Source of the DNA: Singulisphaera sp. GP187
GTDB taxonomy: Bacteria; Planctomycetota; Phycisphaerae; Phycisphaerales; SM1A02
Direction of reading: 5' to 3'
Assembly (NCBI GenBank): GCA_945896765.1
Contig: CAMDEL010000037.1
Span: 1 to 10,663 of the forward strand
DNA: 10,663 nt
In this document: positions 1-6,641 of the stretch, in pieces
How the letters are laid out: each line of letters starts with the position of its first letter
How positions within the stretch are numbered: position 1 is the stretch's first letter
Position numbers and translations under genes: made by a program
The notes under the pieces: generated by a model
What the model saw: the letters and a program-made list of their open reading frames with translations, nothing else
What the model was told of the DNA's origin: nothing
Database searches by the model: none

Positions 1-959
1 GCGGTGACATTTTTTACAACTTCAGCGCGCTCGAGCATCGAATCGTGGGTGATCACAGAAGTCTGCGCTGGATCGCGCCGTTCGCTCATCAAATATCCAA
101 ACTGAAGACGACGAATATCCATCATCTCATTCGCAACCTGCGTCAGATCTCCAGGACCGTATTGCACAATGCTGATCGTGTGCGTGGCGGAAGAAAGATT
201 CTCGACGGTCTGCGAAAGTGTGATGTCGTATCCATCCCCCTGCTTGACTTGAAGCGAAAACTCGCGCCGAACTTTCAACACTGGCGTTCCCGAATCATCA
301 ACAAGCAGTGTTTCGAAACTTCCAGGAGATTGCTGAGACCAGACAGCACCAAAGAGCGAAGTTGATTGGCCATCGACCTGAATCGAATGCGCAGCCAACA
401 TTGGTACGGTGAAACTCGCGAGCGTTCCTACTGGCGCAAGAAAATATCGGTTGCTTACATCCGGCAAGGGTGGAATTGTGTTTGCGCCAGATGCGATTGC
501 AGATGCGTTTCGAATCGCGGCTGTGCGATCAGCTGCATTCACCCAGAATTCGCTAAAAACTATTTTGCTAATTCCTGCACCAGATGTCGAGAAATCAATC
601 GTGAAGCGATTGTTGGCTGGATCGAGCGAGCCAACACTTGCCGCAGTCGAAATTGCAGCGCCAGATGGACGAGCCTTCAACTTTGTTGTTGTCACTGCTG
701 GAGAAACTGTCGCAGTTGGCGCATTCGGTGGGATCACTGCAGTAGACGCAGAGACAGGGGTTGCAGTAGCGGGCGCAGTCGAAGCTGCTGCATTCGTTGC
801 AACCTCTGCGCTTGCAGGAGTTGTGGGGCTGGCCGTCGGCGAATCCGTAGCTTGTTTCGATTTTGCGGCTCCCTTCCCTGTCATGACAATCGTCACGATG
901 CTTGCAGCGAATGAGATGACCAACAGCGTCAGAAGTAATTTTCGAGTTCCCTTATTCAT
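1..959 (-). CDS. yidC: Membrane protein insertase YidC, N-terminal part (partial, runs off left edge)
   Basis: The first 319 codons are present; the frame is open to the left edge, so the C-terminal insertase core lies outside. YidC inserts proteins into the inner membrane, alone or with SecYEG. Residues 8-26 form an uncleaved-type hydrophobic anchor after a basic start (MNKGTRK). Residues 36-90 are an Ala/Thr/Pro/Ser-rich linker. From about 95 there is a beta-rich domain that reads like the YidC periplasmic domain: FTIDFSTSGAGISKIVFSEF (119-138), LKVRREFSL (228-236), YDITLSQTVENLSS (244-257) and YGPGDLTQ (267-274). This extra domain is typical of Gram-negative YidC. The start is the first ATG after the upstream gene's stop, 26 bp away, so the two genes are probably co-transcribed. 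I see no good Shine-Dalgarno site, only a weak purine-rich stretch. The call rests on domain pattern, since the diagnostic five-helix core is not visible. Confidence 0.78.
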   Translation of the reverse strand, partial: MNKGTRKLLLTLLVISFAASIVTIVMTGKGAAKSKQATDSPTASPTTPASAEVATNAAASTAPATATPVSASTAVIPPNAPTATVSPAVTTTKLKARPSGAAISTAASVGSLDPANNRFTIDFSTSGAGISKIVFSEFWVNAADRTAAIRNASAIASGANTIPPLPDVSNRYFLAPVGTLASFTVPMLAAHSIQVDGQSTSLFGAVWSQQSPGSFETLLVDDSGTPVLKVRREFSLQVKQGDGYDITLSQTVENLSSATHTISIVQYGPGDLTQVANEMMDIRRLQFGYLMSERRDPAQTSVITHDSMLERAEVVKNVT

Positions 960-985
960 TTTTATTCGTTTCTCTTTCTTGATTC

Positions 986-1798
986 TCAACGGCCTTGGAG
1001 AAGTCGTTCGCCGAGCCAATCGTTCAAATCGTCGATTGCCTTGATCTTTTCGACCGTTCGTTCGATGTCATATTCCAAGCGAATGAACTGCACAGATTGT
1101 GGTTCGAAATTTTCGCCAGTTTCCAAGATTGCATACGAAGCACGCGGATCGAGGTCGCGAGGCTGACCAACCGAACCAGGATTCACGATGACAGAATCCT
1201 GCGCTGAAAATTTGTAAATGCCATCAGTCATCTCAGCTGCTGGAAGAAAGTCTGGATCGTCCGTGAAGACACCTGGAACATGTGTGTGCCCAACAAGACA
1301 AACGCGCGACGGTTTGATGCGCGCAAAAATATCCTTAATCTTCTTCGTGCTATTCAGTGGATCCTCGGGAAAGATGTATTCATTGATTGGTCGGCGCGGC
1401 GAACCATGCACGCAAAGAAACGGACCAAAAACAACACGGACCCGAAGCTGGCCAAGAAAATCCCATCGGCGCACAGCTTCCGCAACGTCATACTCAGCGC
1501 CTGCCTCGCCATCTTCGGCCTTCGGTGGCTCTAATTGTCGACGCGTCCAATATGCCGCCGCTTCAGCAGACGCATTGAAATTCGTTGGCTCATACAAAAC
1601 GCCAAAATCATGATTGCCCATCAAACTCCACTCGCAGCGCTTGGCAACCAAATCGACGCATTCCTTCGGATCGGGACCATATCCAACGATGTCGCCGAGT
1701 GAAAGAATGCGATCAACGCCTCGACTGTCGATATCAGCCAGCACTGTTTCGAGCGCAGAGAGATTCGAGTGGATATCGCTGATGAGTGCAGTTCGCAT
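986..1798 (-). CDS. Calcineurin-like metallophosphoesterase (YfcE/MJ0936-like)
   Basis: A 270-residue protein with the full set of metal-binding motifs of the calcineurin-like phosphoesterase superfamily: DIHSN (8-12), GDIVGYGPDP (35-44), GNHD (61-64), HGSP (131-134) and GHTH (170-173). NPGSVGQPRD (206-215) closes the motif set. The order and the GYGPDP and NPGSVGQPRD signatures fit the small single-domain group of bacterial and archaeal phosphodiesterases/phosphatases with two metal ions. The natural substrate cannot be told from sequence. No signal peptide or membrane segment is present, so it should be cytoplasmic. It is the first gene of a minus-strand unit with yidC 26 bp downstream, and it diverges from lpd across 76 bp. 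Translation initiation looks weak, with only a GGGAAAA stretch before the ATG. The family is secure; the specific role is unknown. Confidence 0.9.
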   Translation of the reverse strand: MRTALISDIHSNLSALETVLADIDSRGVDRILSLGDIVGYGPDPKECVDLVAKRCEWSLMGNHDFGVLYEPTNFNASAEAAAYWTRRQLEPPKAEDGEAGAEYDVAEAVRRWDFLGQLRVRVVFGPFLCVHGSPRRPINEYIFPEDPLNSTKKIKDIFARIKPSRVCLVGHTHVPGVFTDDPDFLPAAEMTDGIYKFSAQDSVIVNPGSVGQPRDLDPRASYAILETGENFEPQSVQFIRLEYDIERTVEKIKAIDDLNDWLGERLLQGR

Positions 1799-1829
1799 AG
1801 GTTTTCCCGCATGTTATTGAGGGGAAGAG

Positions 1830-1835
1830 ATACTA
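1830..1835 (-). promoter_or_regulatory. Candidate -10 box for the phosphoesterase-yidC unit
   Basis: On the minus strand TAGTAT lies 31 bases before the ATG at 1798, which would give a leader of roughly 24 bases. No convincing -35 hexamer is present at 16-18 bp, so this is a weak call. It lies inside the 76-bp divergent gap shared with lpd. Confidence 0.25.
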
Positions 1836-1858
1836 GCAAACCTCTCACGATAGATCGC

Positions 1859-1864
1859 TAGAAT
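1859..1864 (+). promoter_or_regulatory. Candidate -10 box of lpd (nearly leaderless)
   Basis: TAGAAT ends 10 bases before the lpd ATG at 1875. A start site 6-8 bases past the box would leave only about 3-4 untranslated bases. There is no Shine-Dalgarno sequence. The bases right before ATG read CCCTCCTT, which is the complement of one. No clear -35 element is seen. Confidence 0.4.
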
Positions 1865-1874
1865 CACCCTCCTT

Positions 1875-3371
1875 ATGGCAGATATAAAGCATTATGACCT
1901 CATCGTGATTGGAAGCGGACCTGGCGGTTATGTGGGCGCGATTCGCGCAGCGCAAATGGGCATGAAAGTTTGTTGCATTGAACGCGACAAACTTGGTGGC
2001 GTTTGTTTGAACTGGGGTTGCATTCCAACGAAGGCGCTGCTGCATAATGCGGAGCTTTATATGGAAGCGATTCGCCACGGTGAAACTTGGGGAATTGAAA
2101 TCAAACCCGAGCATGTCAAAGTCAATTGGGAAAAAGTCATCGGTCGAAGTCGTGGCATCACTGGTCAATTGAATACAGGTATTGCATTCCTCCTTAAGAA
2201 GAACAAGATCGATCATGTTGTCGGACATGCAAAGATCACTGCAGGCAAGACGGCTGCGGGACCTTGCAAAGTTGAAGTGCGCAAAGCCAACGGAACGTAT
2301 TACAAAGGTGCAAGTGAAGGTGATGCGCAAATCATGACAGCAGATCGTGTCATGCTTGCAACTGGCGCTGCACCAAAACAACTTCCATTCGCGCCATGTG
2401 ACGGCAAGACGATCATTTCAAGTTATGAAGCAATGAATCTTCCAACGCGACCGGCTTCGATGTTGATCATTGGATCCGGCGCAATCGGAATGGAGTTCGC
2501 ATATTTCTATAACGCATTTGGAACGAAGGTCACAGTCGTCGAAATGCAGGATCGCATACTGCCGATTGAAGATGATGACATTTCCGCAGCCGCGATGAAA
2601 ACATTTGCCGCACAAGGAATCACATTTCGAATTGGATCGAGCGTCAAGGCGATCGACAAGAATGCAAAGGGTGCGAAAGTCACTTTGTATGAAATGAAAG
2701 ACGAAAAGAAGACGGACACTTTGGAAGTCGAAGTCGTTCTTGTTGCTGTTGGTGTTGGCGCGCGCTATGACGGTTTGTTCGATCCTTCGCTTGGCGTTCG
2801 CATTTGTGATTCAGGTCCTGCGAAAGGCCATATCTGGACGGATTATCAAGACAAGCCTGAACCTTCATATCAAACGAGCGTTCCTGGCGTCTATGCAATT
2901 GGTGATGTCATCGGACCGCCTTGGCTTGCGCATGTTGCCAGCGAAGAAGCCGTTGCATGTGTCGAACGCATGAAGGGACATCACACTCTCGGCGTGGATT
3001 ATTCTTCGATCCCAGGATGCACATATTGCAATCCACAAGTTGCATCGATCGGTATGACCGAGCGCGAAGCAAAGGCGAAGGGCTTGAAATATAAAGTTGG
3101 GAAGTATCCGCTGAAGGCGCACGGTAAAGCAATCGCCGTTGGCGCAACCGATGGACTTGTCAAGATCATCACCAGCGAACCATACGGAGAAATTCTCGGA
3201 GCTCATATCTTCGGCGAAGACGCAAGCGAACTGATTGGCGAAATGGGCTTGGCGAAACGCCTCGAAGCAACTGCAGAGGACATCATTTCGACTGTGCATG
3301 CGCATCCGACAATGCACGAGGCGATTCACGAAGCGGCGCTTGCGACCGAAGGCCGCGTGATTCACGGTTGA
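1875..3371 (+). CDS. lpdA: Dihydrolipoyl dehydrogenase (E3)
   Basis: A 498-residue FAD- and NAD-dependent flavoprotein that reoxidises dihydrolipoamide in pyruvate/2-oxoglutarate dehydrogenase or glycine cleavage complexes. Visible motifs are the FAD Rossmann GSGPGG (13-18), the redox disulfide in GGVCLNWGCIPTK (Cys44 and Cys49), the ATG segment at 162-164, the NAD-binding GSGAIGMEFA (200-209), the second FAD motif YAIGDVIG (340-347), and the active-site HAHPTMHE (475-482), where His477 and Glu482 match the catalytic His-Glu pair. All domains are intact and the length is only slightly above the usual 465-480. Small insertions sit around 125-150 and 310-335. The ATG follows a TAGAAT box by 10 bases with no Shine-Dalgarno site. 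The gene stands alone: its complex partners are not in the window, so which complex it serves is open. The tight fit to the Lpd pattern argues against mercuric or glutathione reductase. Confidence 0.97.
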   Translation: MADIKHYDLIVIGSGPGGYVGAIRAAQMGMKVCCIERDKLGGVCLNWGCIPTKALLHNAELYMEAIRHGETWGIEIKPEHVKVNWEKVIGRSRGITGQLNTGIAFLLKKNKIDHVVGHAKITAGKTAAGPCKVEVRKANGTYYKGASEGDAQIMTADRVMLATGAAPKQLPFAPCDGKTIISSYEAMNLPTRPASMLIIGSGAIGMEFAYFYNAFGTKVTVVEMQDRILPIEDDDISAAAMKTFAAQGITFRIGSSVKAIDKNAKGAKVTLYEMKDEKKTDTLEVEVVLVAVGVGARYDGLFDPSLGVRICDSGPAKGHIWTDYQDKPEPSYQTSVPGVYAIGDVIGPPWLAHVASEEAVACVERMKGHHTLGVDYSSIPGCTYCNPQVASIGMTEREAKAKGLKYKVGKYPLKAHGKAIAVGATDGLVKIITSEPYGEILGAHIFGEDASELIGEMGLAKRLEATAEDIISTVHAHPTMHEAIHEAALATEGRVIHG

Positions 3372-3432
3372 GACTCTGAAAACCTGCCCGAGATAAGTGG
3401 ACTCGCGAAACCTAGCGTGCAGAAATGAAAGC

Positions 3433-3470
3433 AGCACTCCCCGTATGAAATCGTTCATACGGAGAGTGCT
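3433..3470. terminator. Strong hairpin between convergent genes, probable bidirectional terminator
   Basis: A 17-base arm starting AGCACTCCCCGTATGAA pairs with its near-perfect complement across a four-base ATCG loop, with a single mismatch. It begins 61 bases after the lpd stop and also lies downstream of the minus-strand small gene ending at 3533. No U-run follows on the plus strand. On the minus strand the hairpin is followed by a moderately T-rich stretch (GCTTTCATTTCT). The position between convergent units makes a terminator or 3'-end stabiliser the best reading. Confidence 0.65.
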
Positions 3471-3475
3471 TGATA

Positions 3476-3506
3476 CTGTGACGGCATTGGCGGTGACACG
3501 TCACAG
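3476..3506. repeat. Second inverted repeat in the convergent gap
   Basis: CTGTGACG (3476-3483) and its exact complement CGTCACAG (3499-3506) flank a 15-base loop. Nested inside is a shorter GTGAC/GTCAC pair (3493-3504). It lies 26 bases past the stop of the minus-strand small gene and 5 bases from the stronger hairpin. It may be part of the same termination region or a protein-binding site. Apart from the two inverted repeats, nothing else is seen in the 161-bp gap 3372-3532. Confidence 0.35.
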
Positions 3507-3532
3507 CAATGATGAATCAGTGCGATGAACCT

Positions 3533-3838
3533 TTATCGATCTTTCTTCTCTGTGGACTTCACGCAGTTTTTCTCACACCAAACTGTGTACATACGTCGAA
3601 CAACTCGCTCTTGGACGGTATGCATCCACGCGCGTCCAAAGTGGTCGTCCATAAATGTGGCAAATGCTTGCGGGTATGCCTGCGCACGAAGTGACCAGCC
3701 AGGCGGTATGCAAAATGCGCTATTCGTCTGGAAGCAGAGTGCTCCAACTGCGATCAAAGAAAAAGTAAGAAACGAAAATGAAAGCCGTTTCATTGATATG
3801 CGAATGAACGACCGTGCAAATTTGTGGGGGAATTTCAT
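3533..3838 (-). CDS. Small putatively exported protein of unknown function
   Basis: I do not recognise a family. The 101-residue product has a basic N-terminus (MKFPHKFARS, then MKRLSF) followed by a hydrophobic core at about 20-36 and a polar stretch ending NSA (39-41). This looks like a signal peptide or membrane anchor. The remainder is about 60 residues, rich in Arg and aromatics, with four cysteines in all (35, 43, 88, 92) and a charged tail. The start at 3838 is chosen because AAGGAAA lies 7 bases upstream. Longer in-frame starts would overlap the regulator gene, and Met16 is a possible shorter start. It begins 20 bp after the stop of the XRE-TPR gene on the same strand, so the two probably share a transcript. 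Evidence that it is coding is the good ribosome site, the signal-like segment and the lack of a competing gene; homology is not established. Confidence 0.55.
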   Translation of the reverse strand: MKFPHKFARSFIRISMKRLSFSFLTFSLIAVGALCFQTNSAFCIPPGWSLRAQAYPQAFATFMDDHFGRAWMHTVQERVVRRMYTVWCEKNCVKSTEKKDR

Positions 3839-3843
3839 ATGGT

Positions 3844-3850
3844 TTTCCTT
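3844..3850 (-). promoter_or_regulatory. Shine-Dalgarno site that sets the start of the small exported-protein gene
   Basis: AAGGAAA on the minus strand, with its AAGGA core 7 bases before the ATG at 3838, lies in the 20-bp gap after the XRE-TPR stop. It favours this ATG over the in-frame upstream ATG that would overlap the previous gene. Confidence 0.5.
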
Positions 3851-3858
3851 TCTGCCTT

Positions 3859-5112
3859 TCAGGCTGTGTGCAAAGAGCGAGCGCTCTCGAGGATTCGCCA
3901 TCCTGTTTCGCGAAATGATGGGAAGCGACCCATCGTGCCAGTCACGGTTCGAACATCGTCATCGTCCAGCAACCATTCGGTTGCATAGCCCAGTGATTCG
4001 TTCATCCTTTGTCGACGCAAGTGCTCGAATGTGAACGCACGTTCTCGCATCGACCAATTTTCCATGCGCTCTGCGATTTCTGCTGTCTTGTTAGAAAACA
4101 CCGCCATGTGTCGGTGCATTTCTGGCCCACTCAATCCGCGTAGAACAACATTACAACCGAAGATCGCCCACCAACCATAACTCTCCAACCAATCGCCTGG
4201 AGGATAATTCACAACATCGATAACTTGATCCAATCCTGCAGAGAGTGCTTCTGCCGCACGAAGGGGATCCATCACTCCAAGCGCAGCATCGCATTCGAAA
4301 ATCGCGCCTGTGCAAGTATTTGCAATACCTGCATACGACGCATCATCGAACTCCTTTGCAAGAGCTGAATATGACGTCAGGGCAATCTGTAAATCTTCTC
4401 GAGCGCGCTGCGCATGTGAATTTCCACTGAGTGGATCGGTTTCGATCAATCGGCGCTGAGATTGTCCTCGAACATAATGCCCAAACGCTTCAACAACCCG
4501 CTCGCTGCGGGTTTCCGCTGGGCGAGATTGAAATCGCTCGACAAGGGAATTTGCAACAGAACAAGCTTCGACAAGATGCCAAAGCGCATAGTGCGCGTTG
4601 GCAAGATTGACTTCAAGCATCATCCGAACATGTGAAGGGACTCCTGGTTCTGCGAGACCGCGTTGCAAAGCTGCGAGAGCTTTCGTGTATCGCCCAAGCC
4701 CGTCGTACGCTCCCGCAAGACGATTTGCCGCAGTTGCACGTTCACTTCCAGTATGCGCGGCAAGAAATAAAGCGCGCGACAATTCTGTCATGCGACGATA
4801 TTCGCCTGCACGATGTGCTTCAATTGCTTCACGATCGAGAATTGCGAATCCGCGTTCAGCCATCGTTTCGATTTCTCCATAGGCCTCGGCTTCGTCGCGC
4901 CAAATACCTTCCGCAACATCGCCCACATCCCAATCAAGCGCTTCCGCGAGTCCCACAACTAAATCGAGCTTTGGATTTCCGCTTTCTGGAACCACTTTCG
5001 ATGGCTCGCGCCCAAGCGCTTGAGCCGTTTGGATTCTCGTCCACCTGCGATAAATACGCGCAAGATCGACAAATTGACTCAGACGATCCCGCCGAACTTC
5101 ATCTCGAGACAT
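3859..5112 (-). CDS. XRE-like HTH protein with C-terminal TPR-like repeats
   Basis: A 417-residue protein. Residues about 11-70 resemble a Cro/C1 (XRE) helix-turn-helix: LSQFVDLARIYR, then RIQTAQALGREPSKV (26-40), then a third part with NPKLDLVVGLAEALDW (46-61). From about 86 the protein is all-helical with TPR-like helix pairs (86-120, 123-153, 163-193) and later helices (235-300, 330-370). One clear repeat reads AANRLAGAYDGLGRYTKALA (128-147). HTH plus TPR is the layout of regulators that sense a peptide or partner protein, such as the RRNPP group, but I cannot assign it to a named subfamily. No membrane segment is seen. A GTGGGG stretch lies 5 bases before the ATG. A hairpin and a 14-bp perfect palindrome lie upstream in the 150-bp gap shared with gmk, suggesting regulation there and possibly self-regulation. 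A small exported-protein gene follows in the same direction. Confidence 0.8.
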   Translation of the reverse strand: MSRDEVRRDRLSQFVDLARIYRRWTRIQTAQALGREPSKVVPESGNPKLDLVVGLAEALDWDVGDVAEGIWRDEAEAYGEIETMAERGFAILDREAIEAHRAGEYRRMTELSRALFLAAHTGSERATAANRLAGAYDGLGRYTKALAALQRGLAEPGVPSHVRMMLEVNLANAHYALWHLVEACSVANSLVERFQSRPAETRSERVVEAFGHYVRGQSQRRLIETDPLSGNSHAQRAREDLQIALTSYSALAKEFDDASYAGIANTCTGAIFECDAALGVMDPLRAAEALSAGLDQVIDVVNYPPGDWLESYGWWAIFGCNVVLRGLSGPEMHRHMAVFSNKTAEIAERMENWSMRERAFTFEHLRRQRMNESLGYATEWLLDDDDVRTVTGTMGRFPSFRETGWRILESARSLHTA

Positions 5113-5130
5113 AGATACCCCACTTTCTCA

Positions 5131-5145
5131 CGGACTTCGTGTCCG
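5131..5145 (-). repeat. Short hairpin in the leader of the XRE-TPR gene
   Basis: CGGAC and GTCCG flank a five-base loop, centred about 26 bases before the ATG at 5112. It would be in the 5' leader if transcription starts further upstream. With a 5-bp stem it could be chance, an RNA element or an operator half. Confidence 0.3.
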
Positions 5146-5155
5146 AAACCGCCGC

Positions 5156-5169
5156 CTATGCATGCATAG
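5156..5169. promoter_or_regulatory. Perfect 14-bp palindrome, candidate operator
   Basis: CTATGCATGCATAG is identical to its reverse complement. It sits 44 bp before the XRE-TPR start and about 80 bp before the gmk -10 box, inside the only intergenic region of that regulator. It contains TATGCA, which could itself serve as a -10-like box on the minus strand. XRE proteins usually bind dyad-symmetric sites, so self-regulation is a reasonable inference. Beyond it the gap is AT-rich (5185-5220) without further clear motifs. Confidence 0.4.
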
Positions 5170-5250
5170 AAGGAATGATCGACGGATTTTCTTACATGTG
5201 ATTTCTGATTTTTCTTCACCCCACGTCGAAAGCGCTGTCACCAAACTCTT

Positions 5251-5256
5251 TACACT
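5251..5256 (+). promoter_or_regulatory. Candidate -10 box of gmk (leaderless)
   Basis: TACACT ends 6 bases before the gmk ATG at 5263, so transcription should begin at or next to the start codon. No Shine-Dalgarno site is present and no good -35 hexamer is seen. The same hexamer with the same 6-base spacing precedes the gene at 9196. Confidence 0.45.
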
Positions 5257-5262
5257 TCAAAC

Positions 5263-5880
5263 ATGTCGAAGGAACAAACTTCTGGATTGTCATTGAATGG
5301 ATTACTTTTAGTTCTCAGTGGACCATCAGGCGTTGGAAAAACATCCATCGTCCACGAACTCCTTCGACGCTTTGATGGCGTCTTTAGTGTTTCAGCGACA
5401 ACGCGTCAAGCTGGTCCTGGCGAAGTGGATGGTCGCGACTATCAATTCATTACCGAATCTGAATTTCAGAACATGATTAATGAGGAACGCTTTCTTGAAT
5501 ATGCGCAAGTCTTCAGTCGCTCTTGGTATGGATCGCCACGCGAACCAATCGAGGCTGCGCTGAAGAATGGTCGTCTGGCCATATTGGATATCGATGTGCA
5601 AGGTGCAGAAATTGTTCGTGCAAAATATCCGCAGATGTATGGCGTCTTTGTGCTTGCACCTTCAGAAGAAGAGTTACTTCATCGACTTCGACTGCGCGGG
5701 CGAGAAGATGAAGCGGCGATTCAGCGACGATTCGCTGCAAGCACAAAAGAAATCGCGCGCGCGCGCATTGGAAAAACATACGACGACTTTGTTGTCAACG
5801 ACGACCTTGCCCGTGCGACTGACACGATCTGCGCACTCGTCGCCAAACGAATGGGCGTTGCGGTCCCAAATTCGATTTGA
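5263..5880 (+). CDS. gmk: Guanylate kinase
   Basis: A 205-residue cytoplasmic kinase converting GMP and ATP to GDP and ADP. Motifs in order are the P-loop GPSGVGKTS (20-28), SATTR (44-48), the GMP-binding segment GEVDGRDYQF (53-62), FLEYAQVFSRSWYGSP (77-92), ILDIDVQGA (107-115), the lid RLRLRGRED (141-149) and YDDFVVNDDL (173-182). These cover the family from end to end at its usual length. The GMP-site stretch is slightly unusual: FSRSWYGSP stands where many members have HGNYYGTP, but the tyrosine is kept. Translation probably starts on a leaderless message. The gene is monocistronic here, diverges from the XRE-TPR gene and converges with tmk. The rpoZ or coaBC genes often found next to gmk are absent. 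Confidence 0.97.
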   Translation: MSKEQTSGLSLNGLLLVLSGPSGVGKTSIVHELLRRFDGVFSVSATTRQAGPGEVDGRDYQFITESEFQNMINEERFLEYAQVFSRSWYGSPREPIEAALKNGRLAILDIDVQGAEIVRAKYPQMYGVFVLAPSEEELLHRLRLRGREDEAAIQRRFAASTKEIARARIGKTYDDFVVNDDLARATDTICALVAKRMGVAVPNSI

Positions 5881-5899
5881 TTATTAAAATTGAGGGAAA

Positions 5900-5912
5900 A
5901 TCAGCTTCTGAT
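5900..5912 (-). terminator. Possible terminator after tmk
   Basis: Read on the minus strand, ATCAG-AAG-CTGAT is followed by TTTTCCC, starting 12 bases past the tmk stop. The stem is only 5 bp. Larger inverted repeats overlap the tmk 3' end: GATCATCGAT (5910-5919) with ATCGGTGATC (5940-5949, one wobble pair), and TCGAC/GTCGA at 5928-5940. They give alternative folds in the 44-bp gap between convergent gmk and tmk. Confidence 0.35.
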
Positions 5913-5924
5913 CATCGATTGAGT

Positions 5925-6641
5925 TCATCGACTGAGTCGATCGGTGATCCCCGCAGTCAACGCAGCAAAGACTGCTTCCGGCTGCGCTGTTGAATCAACC
6001 ACCAGATATTTCTCAGGTTGAGAACGCGCCTGCTCTAAATATCCCTCGCGAACGCGTCGGTGATAGTCCGCGTCTTTCTGCTCTATTCGATCAAGCGCCC
6101 GAGACATTCGAGATTGTGCGGTCTTCCAATCAACATCGAAAACCACAACAAGGTCAGGCCATCGTCCACCGATTGCGATATCGCCAACAGAAAGAATGTC
6201 TTGACGCGCCAAGCCGCCAGCACTTCCTTGATATGCAAGCGTCGACGAGATGAATCGATCCGCTAAGACGAATGCGCCACGAGCAAGTGCAGGAAGAATT
6301 CGTTCTTCCATCAACTGTGCGCGGCTTGCCATATAAAGGAGCATCTCGCAGCGAGTCACCATTTCGGAATTTGCAGGATCAAGCAGCACAGCGCGAATCT
6401 TTTCGCCGATGGGCGTACCGCCTGGTTCTCGCACTTCAACGGTTTCAACTCCTGCAGCTTGTGCAACTTTCGCTACCGCTTGAAACTGCGTGCTCTTTCC
6501 GCTGCCATCTGGGCCGTCAAAGACGATGAATCGCCCAGGAAGAAGTGATGTCCATGTCGAAGCATCCTGCATAGTCGCGGATTCTAGTCTCGCGCAAATT
6601 CGCCGAGTGTGCTCATCAATTTCAATCTGCGACGGAATCAT
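5925..6641 (-). CDS. tmk: Thymidylate kinase (dTMP kinase)
   Basis: A 238-residue kinase phosphorylating dTMP to dTDP for DNA synthesis. It shows GRFIVFDGPDGSGKST (36-51, P-loop), REPGGTPIGE (71-80), ASRAQL (105-110), the DR-containing DRFISSTLAYQG (128-139) and DRIEQKDADYHRRVREGY (184-201, lid region). The start at 6641 overlaps the yggS stop as ATGA, suggesting coupled translation. It gives a 23-residue N-terminal extension not usual in the family. The alternative start at 6572 (Met24) gives 215 residues, the normal length, and is preceded by TAGAAT 8 bases upstream, like the leaderless starts elsewhere in the window. Both forms are possible; the enzyme identity does not depend on it. The gene converges with gmk. 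Confidence 0.95.
   Translation of the reverse strand: MIPSQIEIDEHTRRICARLESATMQDASTWTSLLPGRFIVFDGPDGSGKSTQFQAVAKVAQAAGVETVEVREPGGTPIGEKIRAVLLDPANSEMVTRCEMLLYMASRAQLMEERILPALARGAFVLADRFISSTLAYQGSAGGLARQDILSVGDIAIGGRWPDLVVVFDVDWKTAQSRMSRALDRIEQKDADYHRRVREGYLEQARSQPEKYLVVDSTAQPEAVFAALTAGITDRLSR
6581..6586 (-). promoter_or_regulatory. Candidate internal -10 box before Met24 of tmk
   Basis: TAGAAT on the minus strand ends 8 bases before the ATG at 6572, inside the 5' part of the tmk frame. It may give tmk its own leaderless message independent of yggS, starting at the family-typical N-terminus. Confidence 0.3.

Noticed and set aside
409..1044. Plus-strand open frame of 211 residues rich in Ala and Val
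   Set aside because: It is antisense to yidC. Its apparent Ala/Val/Thr richness mirrors the Ala/Thr/Pro linker of the real gene, and no ribosome site or family motif is seen.
2865..3458. Minus-strand open frame of 197 residues across the lpd 3' end
   Set aside because: It is antisense to conserved lpd domains, has Cys/Arg/His-rich shadow composition and runs into the terminator hairpin.
3525..4034. Plus-strand open frame of 169 residues
   Set aside because: It is antisense to the small exported-protein gene and the end of the XRE-TPR gene, with arbitrary composition and no recognisable motif. The minus strand has the better ribosome site and signal-like segment.
5910..5949. Larger inverted repeats over the tmk 3' end as a terminator
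   Set aside because: The 10-bp arms enclose a 20-base loop, lie largely inside the tmk coding end and have no T-run. They are kept only as an alternative fold in the terminator entry.
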